DNA of 64,000 nt from NCBI RefSeq assembly GCF_003233845.1, contig NZ_QKRB01000010.1, positions 62,001-126,000 of the forward strand, written 5' to 3'. Source of the DNA: Paenibacillus sambharensis (GTDB lineage: Bacteria > Bacillota > Bacilli > Paenibacillales > Paenibacillaceae). The translations under genes and the position numbers were made by a program. The first letter of the stretch is position 1. Every line of letters starts with the position of its first letter. This document shows, piece after piece, positions 1-8,381 of the stretch. Below the pieces are notes generated by a model, which saw nothing but the letters and a program-made list of their open reading frames with translations, was not told the origin of the DNA and did no database searches.

Positions 1-14
1 GGAGGGTGCTTCTT

Positions 15-1274
15 CTATTGTATAGGCTGCTCAATGAGCTCTTCTGGTGAATCGTCCTTGACGAGCACCCGGTTCCGGCCGAGATGCTTGGCCCGCAGGA
101 GCAGCTGATCCGCCTGGATATAGCCTTTCTCCATAGAAGCCTGTGAGCCAATCTCGAAGTAACAGAGGCCGAAGGAAGCGGTATAGGAAAGCTGAATGGC
201 CTGATCACCGTATTCTGTGTGAACGGTGCTATCCTGTATGCCCCGGCGCATCTCCTCGAGCAGTAAGCAGCAGGCTGAGTAATCCTTATTCCGAAGGAAA
301 ATGGTGAATTCCTCGCCGCCGCTCCGGAACAGAATATCGTTCTCGGCAAGATAGGATTGAAGGGTGCTGGCGAAATGCCTGATAACCTGATCGCCGACGG
401 CATGGTTATAGCTGTCATTCACCCTCTTGAAATTATCGATATCGGTCACGACGATGCCAATCGACTCTCCGGGCTGATTAAGCTCAGCCATCTGCTTATC
501 CATATAAGCACGGTTAAACATCCCCGTCAGGAAATCCTTATACGCCATCTGTTCAAACTTATCACGTTCATATTTGTTTTGAATGCTCTGAGATTTGGAG
601 TGGAAGGAGAGGCTGACGACATAATTAAGCAGAAACAAGCTGACAATGATATCCCAGCGCTGCTCCTGCAGGAAGAGCAGCAGCAGACCGTTCGTCAGCG
701 CGATTTTCCCCAAATCCAGGAAGCTTCGGCTCGTAACCGAATAGTCATACGCCTCCCGCAGTGACCGCAGCTCTCCCATTATGAAGAGGACGACAACCAG
801 GAACAGCGTGGTAAGCGACGAGATGACGATAATCAGCAGCAGCATCAGCAGCCAGAAGCCGTAAGGAATGGACGCAAAGACTGGTGACAGCCAGTAGTAC
901 AAATAGTAGCCAATCGAGTTGGCCAGCACGAAGGAGCCGATATTGAAGAAGGTGTCCAGAAACTCGCCAGGATCAGCTGTCTTGGACCACTTCTTATGGA
1001 AGTAGACCGTGAACCGGAATATCGTTTCGAATATTAGTACGCCAATCGGCCCAGCGAATAGTGTAAGAGAAGACGTATAGCTGATTCCATAGTCAACGCT
1101 GGTGCTCCCGCTTTTGTTAATGACACGGAGGTTGTAATATAGGCAGGAGAACAGCCAGTAGATAACCAGAGCCTTCAAGTAGGCGGATTGGTCTGACAAG
1201 AGGTGTCCTGAACTTAAAGCAACAAGCACAGAAGTCGTAAATAGCGATAAGTCATAGATTCGGGCTTTAGTCAT
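15..1274 (-). CDS. Membrane-anchored diguanylate cyclase (GGDEF)
   Basis: Predicted to make cyclic di-GMP from two GTP at the membrane. The 419-residue protein has about six hydrophobic segments in residues 10-225, then a GGDEF domain whose signature reads SGGEEF near residues 318-323, with the metal and substrate motif VVTDIDNFKRVN just before it and the DFLTGMFNR domain-opening motif near 248. No EAL or HD-GYP domain is present. The inhibitory RxxD site five residues before GGEEF is not intact: the aspartate is there but the arginine position is alanine, so product inhibition through the classical I-site is unlikely (family knowledge). It stands alone and diverges from the MerR-type gene at 1429. 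The N-terminal segment resembles 5TM-type sensor regions, but its ligand cannot be told. Confidence 0.9.
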   Translation of the reverse strand: MTKARIYDLSLFTTSVLVALSSGHLLSDQSAYLKALVIYWLFSCLYYNLRVINKSGSTSVDYGISYTSSLTLFAGPIGVLIFETIFRFTVYFHKKWSKTADPGEFLDTFFNIGSFVLANSIGYYLYYWLSPVFASIPYGFWLLMLLLIIVISSLTTLFLVVVLFIMGELRSLREAYDYSVTSRSFLDLGKIALTNGLLLLFLQEQRWDIIVSLFLLNYVVSLSFHSKSQSIQNKYERDKFEQMAYKDFLTGMFNRAYMDKQMAELNQPGESIGIVVTDIDNFKRVNDSYNHAVGDQVIRHFASTLQSYLAENDILFRSGGEEFTIFLRNKDYSACCLLLEEMRRGIQDSTVHTEYGDQAIQLSYTASFGLCYFEIGSQASMEKGYIQADQLLLRAKHLGRNRVLVKDDSPEELIEQPIQ

Positions 1275-1396
1275 GCTTTCTATGGTCTCCTTGTTGTTCA
1301 GAACTACAGTTAGCTATATCCATTATATATAAAATAGAATGAAAAGTGAGTTTCAATTTTCCCTTTTGATAGAATATTTAGAAATCCTCATTCCGC

Positions 1397-1412
1397 TATG
1401 ATTAGAATCATA
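1397..1412. promoter_or_regulatory. Palindrome just upstream of the MerR-fusion gene
   Basis: TATGATT-AG-AATCATA is a perfect 7-bp inverted repeat with a 2-nt centre. It ends right where the AAGGGGG ribosome site begins, 17 nt before the start codon of the MerR-type gene. Autoregulation is an inference; classical MerR sites sit between -35 and -10 instead. Confidence 0.35.
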
Positions 1413-1428
1413 AGGGGGTATCGCACAG

Positions 1429-2646
1429 ATGAAGATAGGAAAGTTCGCCGAGACGAACAGATTGAGTATTGATGCAGTCAGGCATTACATAGACTTGGGA
1501 CTCGTTGTGCCGGAGAAGAAGGGCGGCCAGTATGTATTCGATAATCGCTGCCAGGAGGATCTGAAGCTGATCAGGGAATACAAGGAGCTGGGCTTTAGCC
1601 TGAACGAGATGAAGCTTATCTTCCTCTACCGGAAATTCGGCAGCCTTGCGGGGTATGAACAGGAAGACGCTTATCAGGCCTTCTTCCGGGATAAATATCA
1701 GCGGACGGGCGAGGAGATAGAGGTGCTCGAGAGGGCGCGGCTCAAGCTGAAGGAACGGATTGACCAGTTCCGGGGAGAAGCAGGGAAGACAGACAGGCAG
1801 ACGGGGATTAATCTGAGGTGGCTGGACCTGCTGAACTGTCCGGTTTGTCGGGGGCCGCTGACCTTGGAAGAAGGAGAGGTCATCCGCAATCAGGTTACCG
1901 GGGGCCGGATGGTCTGCTCTTGCGGGGAGAGCTTCGTGATTCAGGACGGTATCCTCATCGCTGGCGGGCTGGATAGAGGGCATGAGCAGTCTCTTCTGGC
2001 AGCTGATATACCGGGATATATTCAGGAGACCGATGCCGGTTATCTGGAGAATCTTCATAAGGGGCTGCAGTGGGGTGAGCGGAAGCTCGCGGAGCAGAAC
2101 CTGCACGGAAAGGTTATGCTGGAGCTCGGATCAGGCATCGGATTTTTCCTCCGGTACATCTATAAGGCATTGCCGCAGGATAGTCTGTATATAGCCGTTG
2201 ATCATAGTCTGGGTAAGCATCGTTTTCTAAAAGGGCTGCTCGACCGGGTGGATGGGGGGCCGCCAATCCTGTATATATGTGCCGACTTCCTTAATATCCC
2301 GCTAAAGCAGCGGTCAGTCGATATGGTGGTGGACCACTCGGGAACGAGTAATTACAGCTTTGAGCATGAGGCATTCCTGCTTCGGGAGGTTGACGAGCTG
2401 GTCAAGGACAGCAGCCTGCTGCTTGGCTCATACATCTGCTTTAACCGGTTTAGTTCCGGTAGCAGGATTGAAGCCCAATACCGGCACAATTTTATAGCGC
2501 GCAATATTCTGCAGAACATTCAAGAGCTTGGTTATACCACTGTCGAAGACCGGCTGCTGGAGCCGGTAGGGCGCGGCGGCAAATACGAGAACTTCTTCGT
2601 CGAAGGGGAAGAGGTCGTTCCATACTTGTATATTGGCAAAAGGTAG
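1429..2646 (+). CDS. MerR-type HTH / zinc-ribbon / SAM methyltransferase fusion
   Basis: A 405-residue protein with three recognisable parts. Residues 1-70 are a MerR winged helix (KIGKFAETNRLSIDAVRHYI, then a VPEKKGGQYVFD wing), followed by a helical stretch to about 125 that could be the MerR dimerisation coil. Residues 135-178 carry C137-x2-C140 and C163-x-C165, a Trm112-like zinc ribbon. Residues 225-405 form a class I methyltransferase fold with glycine motif ELGSGIG (232-238) and an acidic motif VDH (258-260). The ribosome site AAGGGGG lies 9 nt before the ATG. The next gene on the same strand is an MFS exporter, so an inducible methylation-plus-efflux role is possible but not shown. 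The methyl acceptor is unknown; RlmA-type 23S rRNA methyltransferases also pair a zinc ribbon with this fold. Confidence 0.8.
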   Translation: MKIGKFAETNRLSIDAVRHYIDLGLVVPEKKGGQYVFDNRCQEDLKLIREYKELGFSLNEMKLIFLYRKFGSLAGYEQEDAYQAFFRDKYQRTGEEIEVLERARLKLKERIDQFRGEAGKTDRQTGINLRWLDLLNCPVCRGPLTLEEGEVIRNQVTGGRMVCSCGESFVIQDGILIAGGLDRGHEQSLLAADIPGYIQETDAGYLENLHKGLQWGERKLAEQNLHGKVMLELGSGIGFFLRYIYKALPQDSLYIAVDHSLGKHRFLKGLLDRVDGGPPILYICADFLNIPLKQRSVDMVVDHSGTSNYSFEHEAFLLREVDELVKDSSLLLGSYICFNRFSSGSRIEAQYRHNFIARNILQNIQELGYTTVEDRLLEPVGRGGKYENFFVEGEEVVPYLYIGKR

Positions 2647-2663
2647 GGTGTACCCTGCCTTTT
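2638..2663 (+). terminator. Stem-loop after MerR-fusion gene
   Basis: AAAAGG-AGGG-TGTA-CCCT-CCTTTT type hairpin with one unpaired base per arm, overlapping the stop codon and running into TTTTAGTATTTT. It would separate the MerR-fusion transcript from the MFS gene. Confidence 0.55.
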
Positions 2664-2775
2664 AGTATTTTGGCTGTCTAGTTGGGGATGCAGAACCGGT
2701 TGCCATCGGGTTCACCCGACCGCTTAGGCTTAATGGGTACGATGATTAAGTCTTCTGACAGGTGGGGTGACGGCT

Positions 2776-4077
2776 GTGAAAGTTAAAGCAGAACGATTCA
2801 ATATATGGGGGTATACAATTGGCAGGATCGTATCGCTGTTTGGTACAGCGATTTATCAATTCGCACTCGGGCTGTATGTTCTTCAGCTGACAGGCTCTGC
2901 CATGAGCTTTGCAATTACGCTCATGCTGGGGTTAATACCGGCGATCGTGTTGAACCCGCTCGCGGGTGCTGTGGCGGACCGGTGGGATAAGAAGGTGATT
3001 GTGGTCACTACAGAGCTTGGCAGCGGTCTGCTTATGATTGTTGTCTATTTGACCAGCAGCTTCTATGGGCTGGAGCTGATGCTTATTTATACAGCGGCCT
3101 TCCTGCTGACGGTGTTAACTACCTTCTACAGCATAGGCCTGGAGGCGGCGAAGCCGAATATCGTATCGGAGCGCCGGCTTATGACGATAAATTCCGTGGG
3201 CAAGATCATCGAATCAGGATCCACCATTATGGGTCCGATGCTCGGCGGAATTATTTTCGCGCTAATCGATATCCGGCTGTTCGTGCTGGTTAACGGCATT
3301 TCTTTTCTCCTGTCGGGGCTGTGCATGCTGTTTATACAATTTCGGCTGTTTGAACAGCCGGAGGCTGGAGAACGGGAGAAGAGATCGGGCCTGGTGAAGG
3401 ATATGCGGGAAGGCTGGCATTATCTGATGGGCCGCCCCGATGTCCGGCAGCGGTTTGCCATTCTGATTCTGCTGAACTTCTTTCTGACGCTGACCGTGAC
3501 GGTCCCGCTGCCTTATATCCTGACGACGGAACTAAGGCTGAAGCCGGAGGTATACGGTGTCGTGCAGGCCGCCTTTCCGGCGGGCATGATTGCGGGGGCA
3601 ATGATGGTAACCAGAATGATGGCGCGGTGGTCTTACATCGTCTGGCTCAGCCGGCTCAGTCTTGGGCTGGCAGTCTGCATGATTGCCGTAGGGATCCCAG
3701 TGCTGCTGGGAGAGCTGGGGCTAGGACCATGCGGTCATATGGCGATCTACAGCACGATCATGCTCTCGCTCGGCATTATGGTGGCACTGATTGATATCCC
3801 GCTGCTCTATTATATCCAGAGAGAGGTGCCGGAACTGTACAGAGGCAGGGTGCTAAGCTTGGGCGTTAGCGCTGCCAAAATACTGGTCCCGGTCGCGATG
3901 GCGATCTCAGGCCTGTCGCTGTCAAGTGTGCCGGTAACCTATATCCCGACGATCGGCGGTGTACTGTTCCTGCTGTTTACGGTGTACTCGACCAGCAGGG
4001 CTGGAAGGAACCTGAGGGAGAGGGAACCGGCCCGAATAGATAGGGTAGGAGCAGAGGATACTACGGGTAGCCGTTAG
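2776..4077 (+). CDS. MFS transporter, multidrug-efflux (MdtH/Bcr-like macrolide) type
   Basis: A 433-residue integral membrane protein with about 12 hydrophobic segments, the GAVADRWDKK loop between helices 2 and 3 that is the MFS signature, and the overall layout of the MefA/YkuC-like efflux group. The GTG at 2776 is preferred because AGGTGGGG sits 9 nt upstream; an in-frame GTG at 2767 overlaps that ribosome site. A second long loop (around residue 200) is rich in charged residues, usual for the centre of MFS proteins. It follows the MerR/methyltransferase gene and converges on the DUF421 gene with 16 nt between stops. Substrate cannot be read from sequence. Confidence 0.85.
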   Translation: MKVKAERFNIWGYTIGRIVSLFGTAIYQFALGLYVLQLTGSAMSFAITLMLGLIPAIVLNPLAGAVADRWDKKVIVVTTELGSGLLMIVVYLTSSFYGLELMLIYTAAFLLTVLTTFYSIGLEAAKPNIVSERRLMTINSVGKIIESGSTIMGPMLGGIIFALIDIRLFVLVNGISFLLSGLCMLFIQFRLFEQPEAGEREKRSGLVKDMREGWHYLMGRPDVRQRFAILILLNFFLTLTVTVPLPYILTTELRLKPEVYGVVQAAFPAGMIAGAMMVTRMMARWSYIVWLSRLSLGLAVCMIAVGIPVLLGELGLGPCGHMAIYSTIMLSLGIMVALIDIPLLYYIQREVPELYRGRVLSLGVSAAKILVPVAMAISGLSLSSVPVTYIPTIGGVLFLLFTVYSTSRAGRNLREREPARIDRVGAEDTTGSR

Positions 4078-4093
4078 CGACCAGATTGCCCCT

Positions 4094-4801
4094 TTACTTG
4101 ATAAGCTTGACATCCTTAAGATCGCCCCGCCACACTTCGGTATAGAGCGTTCCATCTGTCTTTAGCTGGGCAACGAGGACCTCCCGTACGGAATCGGCTC
4201 CCTGTTTCTTAATCTCCTGCTCAAGCCAGGCTGTCGTCAAGCCAAGCTCATTCAGGGTGTCCTTAAGAATATGGCCTTCAACAACCAGCACACGGGGCCG
4301 TGGAGCCGCCATCGGCATCGGGTTGAAATCACTGACGACAACGGGTGCAGCACTGGAACGCGGCAGGATGCTTAGATCGCCCGATGTTTCGAAGACCGCA
4401 AGCTCGATATCCTCCAGCTTGAAGTTTCCGTTCTTGCGGAGGAGCAGCATGACATTCTGGGCGGTCAGATTTTCCTTGATCAATCCATCGGTCAAGAACT
4501 TGCCGTTCTCAATGAGAACGGTAGGGCTGCTCTCGAGCAGCTTGAGCAGAACGGAATGCTTCCGGCTCATTAAGCTCAGGAAGATTGGGAGCGTACCCCA
4601 GACGGTTACGGCTACAAGGCCGTCTACTAGACTGGTCTCCGGTTCCAGCACCATGCTCGCCGCAAAGTTGCCGACGGTAATACCGACGATGTAATCAAAA
4701 TAAGAGAACTGTGCAAGCTGCTTCTTGCCGCTAAGCCGGGTCAAGATGAAGAGAAAGATGAAGCTGATCAGAGCTCTGACCAGAATAATATAATCAAGCA
4801 A
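4094..4801 (-). CDS. DUF421 (YetF-type) membrane protein
   Basis: A 235-residue protein with three N-terminal membrane helices (residues 5-85), then a soluble domain. The stretch RLSGKKQLAQFSYFDYIVGI is the hallmark of the YetF/YrbG (DUF421) family, and the downstream part contains the family's LLRKNG and AVFETSGDLSI segments. In Bacillus several paralogues exist, some affecting spore properties; the biochemical role is not settled. The divergent gene 86 nt away encodes a DUF4363 protein. In Firmicutes these two families are often neighbours, which suggests a joint membrane function. Confidence 0.85.
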   Translation of the reverse strand: MLDYIILVRALISFIFLFILTRLSGKKQLAQFSYFDYIVGITVGNFAASMVLEPETSLVDGLVAVTVWGTLPIFLSLMSRKHSVLLKLLESSPTVLIENGKFLTDGLIKENLTAQNVMLLLRKNGNFKLEDIELAVFETSGDLSILPRSSAAPVVVSDFNPMPMAAPRPRVLVVEGHILKDTLNELGLTTAWLEQEIKKQGADSVREVLVAQLKTDGTLYTEVWRGDLKDVKLIK

Positions 4802-4886
4802 GCTGCTAATCCCCCTCTCGCGAATTGTTAAGCTATAGCAACAGTATTGGGATAAGGTGAGGGTACTAAACGAGGAGAAGGATAAA

Positions 4887-5255
4887 ATGAATAAAATTTT
4901 GCTGGCAAGATGGCCTGCCGCCCTGTTGGTGATCGTTCTTGTGTCTGGTCTGGCATGGTCCTATTCTGCTCTAAAGCAGTCTGACCGTAATCCCTTGACC
5001 GAGCAGACGTTAGCCGTGCTTAAATATGTTCAGGCGGGTGAATGGACCCGGGCAAAAACGGAAGTACAAGAATTAAGGGAGTTATTCCACACGAAACGGT
5101 GGATTCTAGATCTTCTTGGACCCAACCAAAGTGCTTCAAATACCAGAATTGATATCGATGTACTCGCGGCACTTATCCAAGAAGAGAATGCGAGTGAGGC
5201 CAAGCAGCTAATCGCCCAAATCAGGGCCAGGCTGGACGATTTTGTGATTATTTAG
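4887..5255 (+). CDS. DUF4363-type single-pass membrane protein
   Basis: A 122-residue protein: one N-terminal membrane helix (residues 8-28) and an extracytoplasmic helical domain with many charged residues. The length and pattern fit DUF4363. Start chosen at the ATG at 4887 because AGGAGAAGG precedes it by 6-7 nt; a GTG-like upstream extension to 4857 has no ribosome site. It is divergent from the DUF421 gene. Function unknown. Confidence 0.7.
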   Translation: MNKILLARWPAALLVIVLVSGLAWSYSALKQSDRNPLTEQTLAVLKYVQAGEWTRAKTEVQELRELFHTKRWILDLLGPNQSASNTRIDIDVLAALIQEENASEAKQLIAQIRARLDDFVII

Positions 5256-5412
5256 CCGGCTGAGAGTGGTGTTGTCTTATGAAAAATGAAGAAGCCATAC
5301 CTATAGGTTTTGCTGCTATGTGATTTACCTGTTGGAAAAGGGGATTTATAATTGAGGTGGGGAAATTAACCAACTGGTAGATGACGCAGTTGATAGGGAT
5401 GAGGAGAATAAC

Positions 5413-6330
5413 ATGGGAGCCGAAATAGATAAAAGTGAGCATACTGCCGTCAGCAAAGTACGGGCAGCAGACCTGTTACGATGGAGAATTGAGCGTCTTC
5501 GCAAGAAAAAAGATCTGTCGTTCCGGGTCCCCGTATATGATCGAATTGACAATCAATTTATAAAAACTAATCGTACAGAATCAGCTATTACCTGGATTGG
5601 CCACTGCACCTTCCTGATCCAGATAGGTGGACTCAATATTGTAACCGATCCGGTCTGGGCTAGTCGAATGGGTCTTGAAACTAGATTGGCAGAGCCGGGA
5701 ATCTCAATCGGGGAAATGCCCGAGATTGATATGGTGCTAGTTTCTCACAATCATTATGATCATCTGGATTTTGCCTCAATTGCCCGCCTGCCGGGAAAAC
5801 CTGTTTATCTGGTGCCGGAAGGGCTTGGTCAGCTCTTCAAGAAGAAGGGCTATAATGATGTACAGGAGTTTAGTTGGTGGGATGAGAGGGTACACCGGGA
5901 GCTAAAGATTACCTTCTTGCCCTCCCTTCACTGGTCGAGACGGGGGTTGAGGGATATCAATGCTTCTCTATGGGGCGGCTGGATGATTGAATATAACGGA
6001 GTTGCAATTTATTTTGTGGGAGACAGCGGGTATTATCATGGATTCGAATTGATTGGTAAGCGATACAAGATCGATTATGTCTTAATGCCAATCGGGGCTT
6101 ATGAGCCGGAGTGGTTCATGGCTAACCAGCATATGACGCCGGAAGAAGCAGTAAAGGCTTATACGGAATTGAACGCAGGTATGTTTATCCCAATGCACTA
6201 TGATGCCTTCCGCTTGGCTGATGATACGCCGCAGGAGGCTCTTCTCCGGGTCAGGGCCGCGTGGGAGCAGCAGCAGCTTGATCCTAACAGACTGCATACT
6301 ATGGCGCTTGGCGAAACTCTGCGAGTGTGA
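5413..6330 (+). CDS. Metallo-beta-lactamase-fold hydrolase (NAPE-PLD/UlaG-like)
   Basis: A 305-residue MBL-fold enzyme. The metal motif HxHxDH appears as SHNHYDHLD near residue 113-121; further ligands are likely H in PSLHWSRRG (about 180), D in FVGDSGYY (about 205) and H in PMHYDAF (about 265). The WIGHCTFLIQ opening and the LPSLHWS motif are typical of the UlaG/NAPE-hydrolysing phospholipase D-like branch. The residue after the second His group, and the LWGGWMIEY strand, support a phosphodiesterase or lactonase rather than a beta-lactamase. It has a good ATG with GAGGAG 8 nt upstream and ends in a 16-bp stem-loop. Substrate unknown. Confidence 0.85.
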   Translation: MGAEIDKSEHTAVSKVRAADLLRWRIERLRKKKDLSFRVPVYDRIDNQFIKTNRTESAITWIGHCTFLIQIGGLNIVTDPVWASRMGLETRLAEPGISIGEMPEIDMVLVSHNHYDHLDFASIARLPGKPVYLVPEGLGQLFKKKGYNDVQEFSWWDERVHRELKITFLPSLHWSRRGLRDINASLWGGWMIEYNGVAIYFVGDSGYYHGFELIGKRYKIDYVLMPIGAYEPEWFMANQHMTPEEAVKAYTELNAGMFIPMHYDAFRLADDTPQEALLRVRAAWEQQQLDPNRLHTMALGETLRV

Positions 6331-6331
6331 A

Positions 6332-6371
6332 AATAGAGACAGAGCCGGCTATTGTCGGCTCTGTCTCTATT
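6332..6371. terminator. 16-bp perfect stem-loop after the MBL-fold gene
   Basis: AATAGAGACAGAGCCG pairs perfectly with its complement across an 8-nt loop, beginning 2 nt after the stop codon of the MBL-fold gene. It also lies at the 3' end of the truncated AraC gene on the other strand, so it can serve both directions. The T-tract is weak. Confidence 0.7.
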
Positions 6372-6582
6372 ATGTTACTGCTTCTTGATCGGAATCCAGA
6401 TTTCTGTGCGATAGTCTGCGAATATAATCGGCTACCGTCATGCCGGTCGCCATGTAGAACATCCGTTGAAAGTGAAAGGGCGACGAGTAGGCGGCCTGCG
6501 CAAGCTCATCAATTTCCAGACGCTCTCCCAGCTTAACCTCTATTAAGTCAAGTGCGCTCTGCATGCGGGATAACCATTCCAT
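6370..6582 (-). pseudogene. AraC-family regulator, N-terminal remnant
   Basis: Only 70 residues remain. The first 55 match the opening of AraC-type regulators that start directly with the DNA-binding domain (MEWLSRMQSALDLIEVKLGE then FHFQRMFYMATGMTVADYIRR), but the sequence loses all similarity after YIRR, so the second helix-turn-helix and any GyrI-like effector domain are missing. The start still has AAGGAGGAG about 10 nt upstream. The reading frame runs out inside the terminator of the MBL-fold gene, which fits a deletion that fused the two ends. A functional short DNA-binding peptide is less likely. Confidence 0.7.
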
Positions 6583-6768
6583 AAGGACGTCTCTCCTCCT
6601 TGGAAATCATTGTATCAGCGTCTAATTAACACGTCCTGCTCCTGAATGCGCCGATCGAACAGACTGCCAGCTTCACAGTCAGAATATTATCGTTAAAATT
6701 ATACGTGCACAGCGGGTGTGCTTTCTATATGATAACGGTAAGTGCTTAGGATAAGGAGGTATGCATGC

Positions 6769-7806
6769 GTGGCGTATAATGTTGTCTTGGTTGGCTGCGG
6801 CGGCATGGCGAATGTATGGGTGGAGGATCTGCTCGAGCGGCCGGAGGTAAAGATTGCGGCATTGGTGGATATTCAAGAGGCAAATGCGAAAGCGCTTGCA
6901 GACAGGCATGGGCTGACCTGCGGTCTCTATACCGGGCTGGAGGAAGCGATCCGGCAGTCGGGGGCTGATCTGGTCGTGGATGCGACCATACCGGCAAGCC
7001 ATTATGCAGTCAGTTCAACAGCCATGAGGCTTGGCTGTCATGTGTTCAGCGAGAAGCCGATGGCGGCGACGATGCAGGAGGCACAGGATATTGTGCGGAT
7101 TGCGGAGGAAACCGGCCGTTCCATGGCGGTTATGCAGAACAGGCGGTTTAACCGTCACATCAGAGCACTGAGAGGACTAATAGCAGACGGGACAATCGGA
7201 CGGATTGGCTATACAGGGGCCGATTTCTTCCTGGCGCCGCATTTCGGCGGGTTCCGGGATGCGATGGAAAGTCCGCTAATCCTAGATATGGCGATTCACA
7301 CCTTCGACCAGGCCAGATACATAACAGGCGCAGATCCGGTTAGTGTGTACTGCCAGGAGTTCAATCCAGCGGGATCATGGTATGCGGGAAATGCCGCGGC
7401 CATCTGTATTTTCGAAATGTCAGACGGCTCCATCTTCTGCTATAGAGGCTCCTGGTGTGCGGAAGGGGTACCCACATCGTGGGATGCGGACTGGCGCATA
7501 AACGGGGAAAAGGGAACGGCAGTGTGGGATGGCGAGCATGCGCCTTATGCGGAGGTTGTTGACCCGGATGAGCAGGAAGAGGTTTTTCTCAAGAAATATA
7601 CAAGGGTAGAAGCGAGCAAGCCCCAGACAGAACGTGAAGGCCATACCGGCGGCCTGGATGAGATGTTCGCAGCTCTGAGGGAAGGGCGGGCCGCCGAAAC
7701 CGACTGCAAGGATAATATCAAGAGCATGGCCATGGTGATGGGGGCACTGGAGAGTGCAAGATCAGGCTGCAAGGTCACACTGGCGGAATACCTGGCGGAG
7801 AATTAA
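6769..7806 (+). CDS. Gfo/Idh/MocA-family NAD(P)-dependent oxidoreductase
   Basis: A 345-residue sugar or inositol dehydrogenase-like protein. The N-terminal Rossmann motif is VGCGGMANVW (residues 6-15), the conserved SEKPMA motif carrying the catalytic lysine lies near 90-95, and a substrate-domain motif DMAIHTFDQARY near 170 holds the usual Asp and His. Start at GTG 6769 is preferred because AAGGAGGT lies 8 nt before it; the frame is open to 6742. The following VOC-family gene is on the same strand within 90 nt and probably cotranscribed. The substrate is likely a polyol or sugar derivative, but nothing here fixes it. Confidence 0.88.
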   Translation: MAYNVVLVGCGGMANVWVEDLLERPEVKIAALVDIQEANAKALADRHGLTCGLYTGLEEAIRQSGADLVVDATIPASHYAVSSTAMRLGCHVFSEKPMAATMQEAQDIVRIAEETGRSMAVMQNRRFNRHIRALRGLIADGTIGRIGYTGADFFLAPHFGGFRDAMESPLILDMAIHTFDQARYITGADPVSVYCQEFNPAGSWYAGNAAAICIFEMSDGSIFCYRGSWCAEGVPTSWDADWRINGEKGTAVWDGEHAPYAEVVDPDEQEEVFLKKYTRVEASKPQTEREGHTGGLDEMFAALREGRAAETDCKDNIKSMAMVMGALESARSGCKVTLAEYLAEN

Positions 7807-7892
7807 TCGCTATTCTGGTTAATGATAAAGGTACACAGAAGGAAAGCAGGATGTTAGGCCCTATATCAATCAGCAGAGGAGACCTGAATAAT

Positions 7893-8351
7893 ATGACACA
7901 AGGATTGCTCGGCAACAATGTAGTGGTACACATCGGCATACTGGTTCATGATATTGATAAGGTTTCGCAGGCTTATGCCGATTTCTTCGGGATCGAGAAG
8001 CCGGAGGCCAGCTGGACTGGGCCGCTGGAAGAAGCGGAGACGAATTATAATGGCGAACCGACTCCCGCCCGCGCGAAGCTGGCTTTCATGAAGATGGGCA
8101 GTATTCAGATCGAGCTTATTGAACCGGATGAGCATCCAAGCACCTGGCGCAGCCATCTGGAAGAGCATGGCGAGGGGCCGCATCATATCGCGTTAGTCAT
8201 TGAGGGCATGAAGGAGAAAATCACGCTGCTGGAGAGCAAGGGCTTTCCGCTTCAGCAGAAGGGCGAATATCCGGGCGGCCGCTATGCCTATATGGACACC
8301 TTCAAGGAACTGAAGATAGTGGTGGAGCTGCTTGAGAACGATAAGAAGTAA
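7893..8351 (+). CDS. VOC-family protein (methylmalonyl-CoA epimerase/glyoxalase-like)
   Basis: A 152-residue vicinal-oxygen-chelate protein with two beta-alpha-beta-beta-beta modules. HIGILVHDIDKVSQAY opens the first, IQIELIEPDEHPSTWRSHL follows, and GPHHIALVIEGM opens the second, the pattern of methylmalonyl-CoA epimerases; candidate metal ligands are the His of HIGIL, the Glu of IELIE, the second His of HHIA and the Glu of VVELLE. Start at ATG 7893 with AGAGGAGA upstream matches the family length; an in-frame ATG at 7851 with AAGGAA is an alternative. Its pairing with an oxidoreductase argues for sugar or acid isomerisation rather than propionate metabolism, because no mutase is nearby. Confidence 0.8.
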   Translation: MTQGLLGNNVVVHIGILVHDIDKVSQAYADFFGIEKPEASWTGPLEEAETNYNGEPTPARAKLAFMKMGSIQIELIEPDEHPSTWRSHLEEHGEGPHHIALVIEGMKEKITLLESKGFPLQQKGEYPGGRYAYMDTFKELKIVVELLENDKK

Positions 8352-8381
8352 AATTGAAGAACTCTAAGGATGTGATAAACT

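Noticed and set aside
357-764. Long plus-strand frame opposite the GGDEF gene
   Set aside because: It lies entirely inside the diguanylate cyclase gene, has no ribosome site and its translation shows no domain; it is a frame shadow caused by codon bias.
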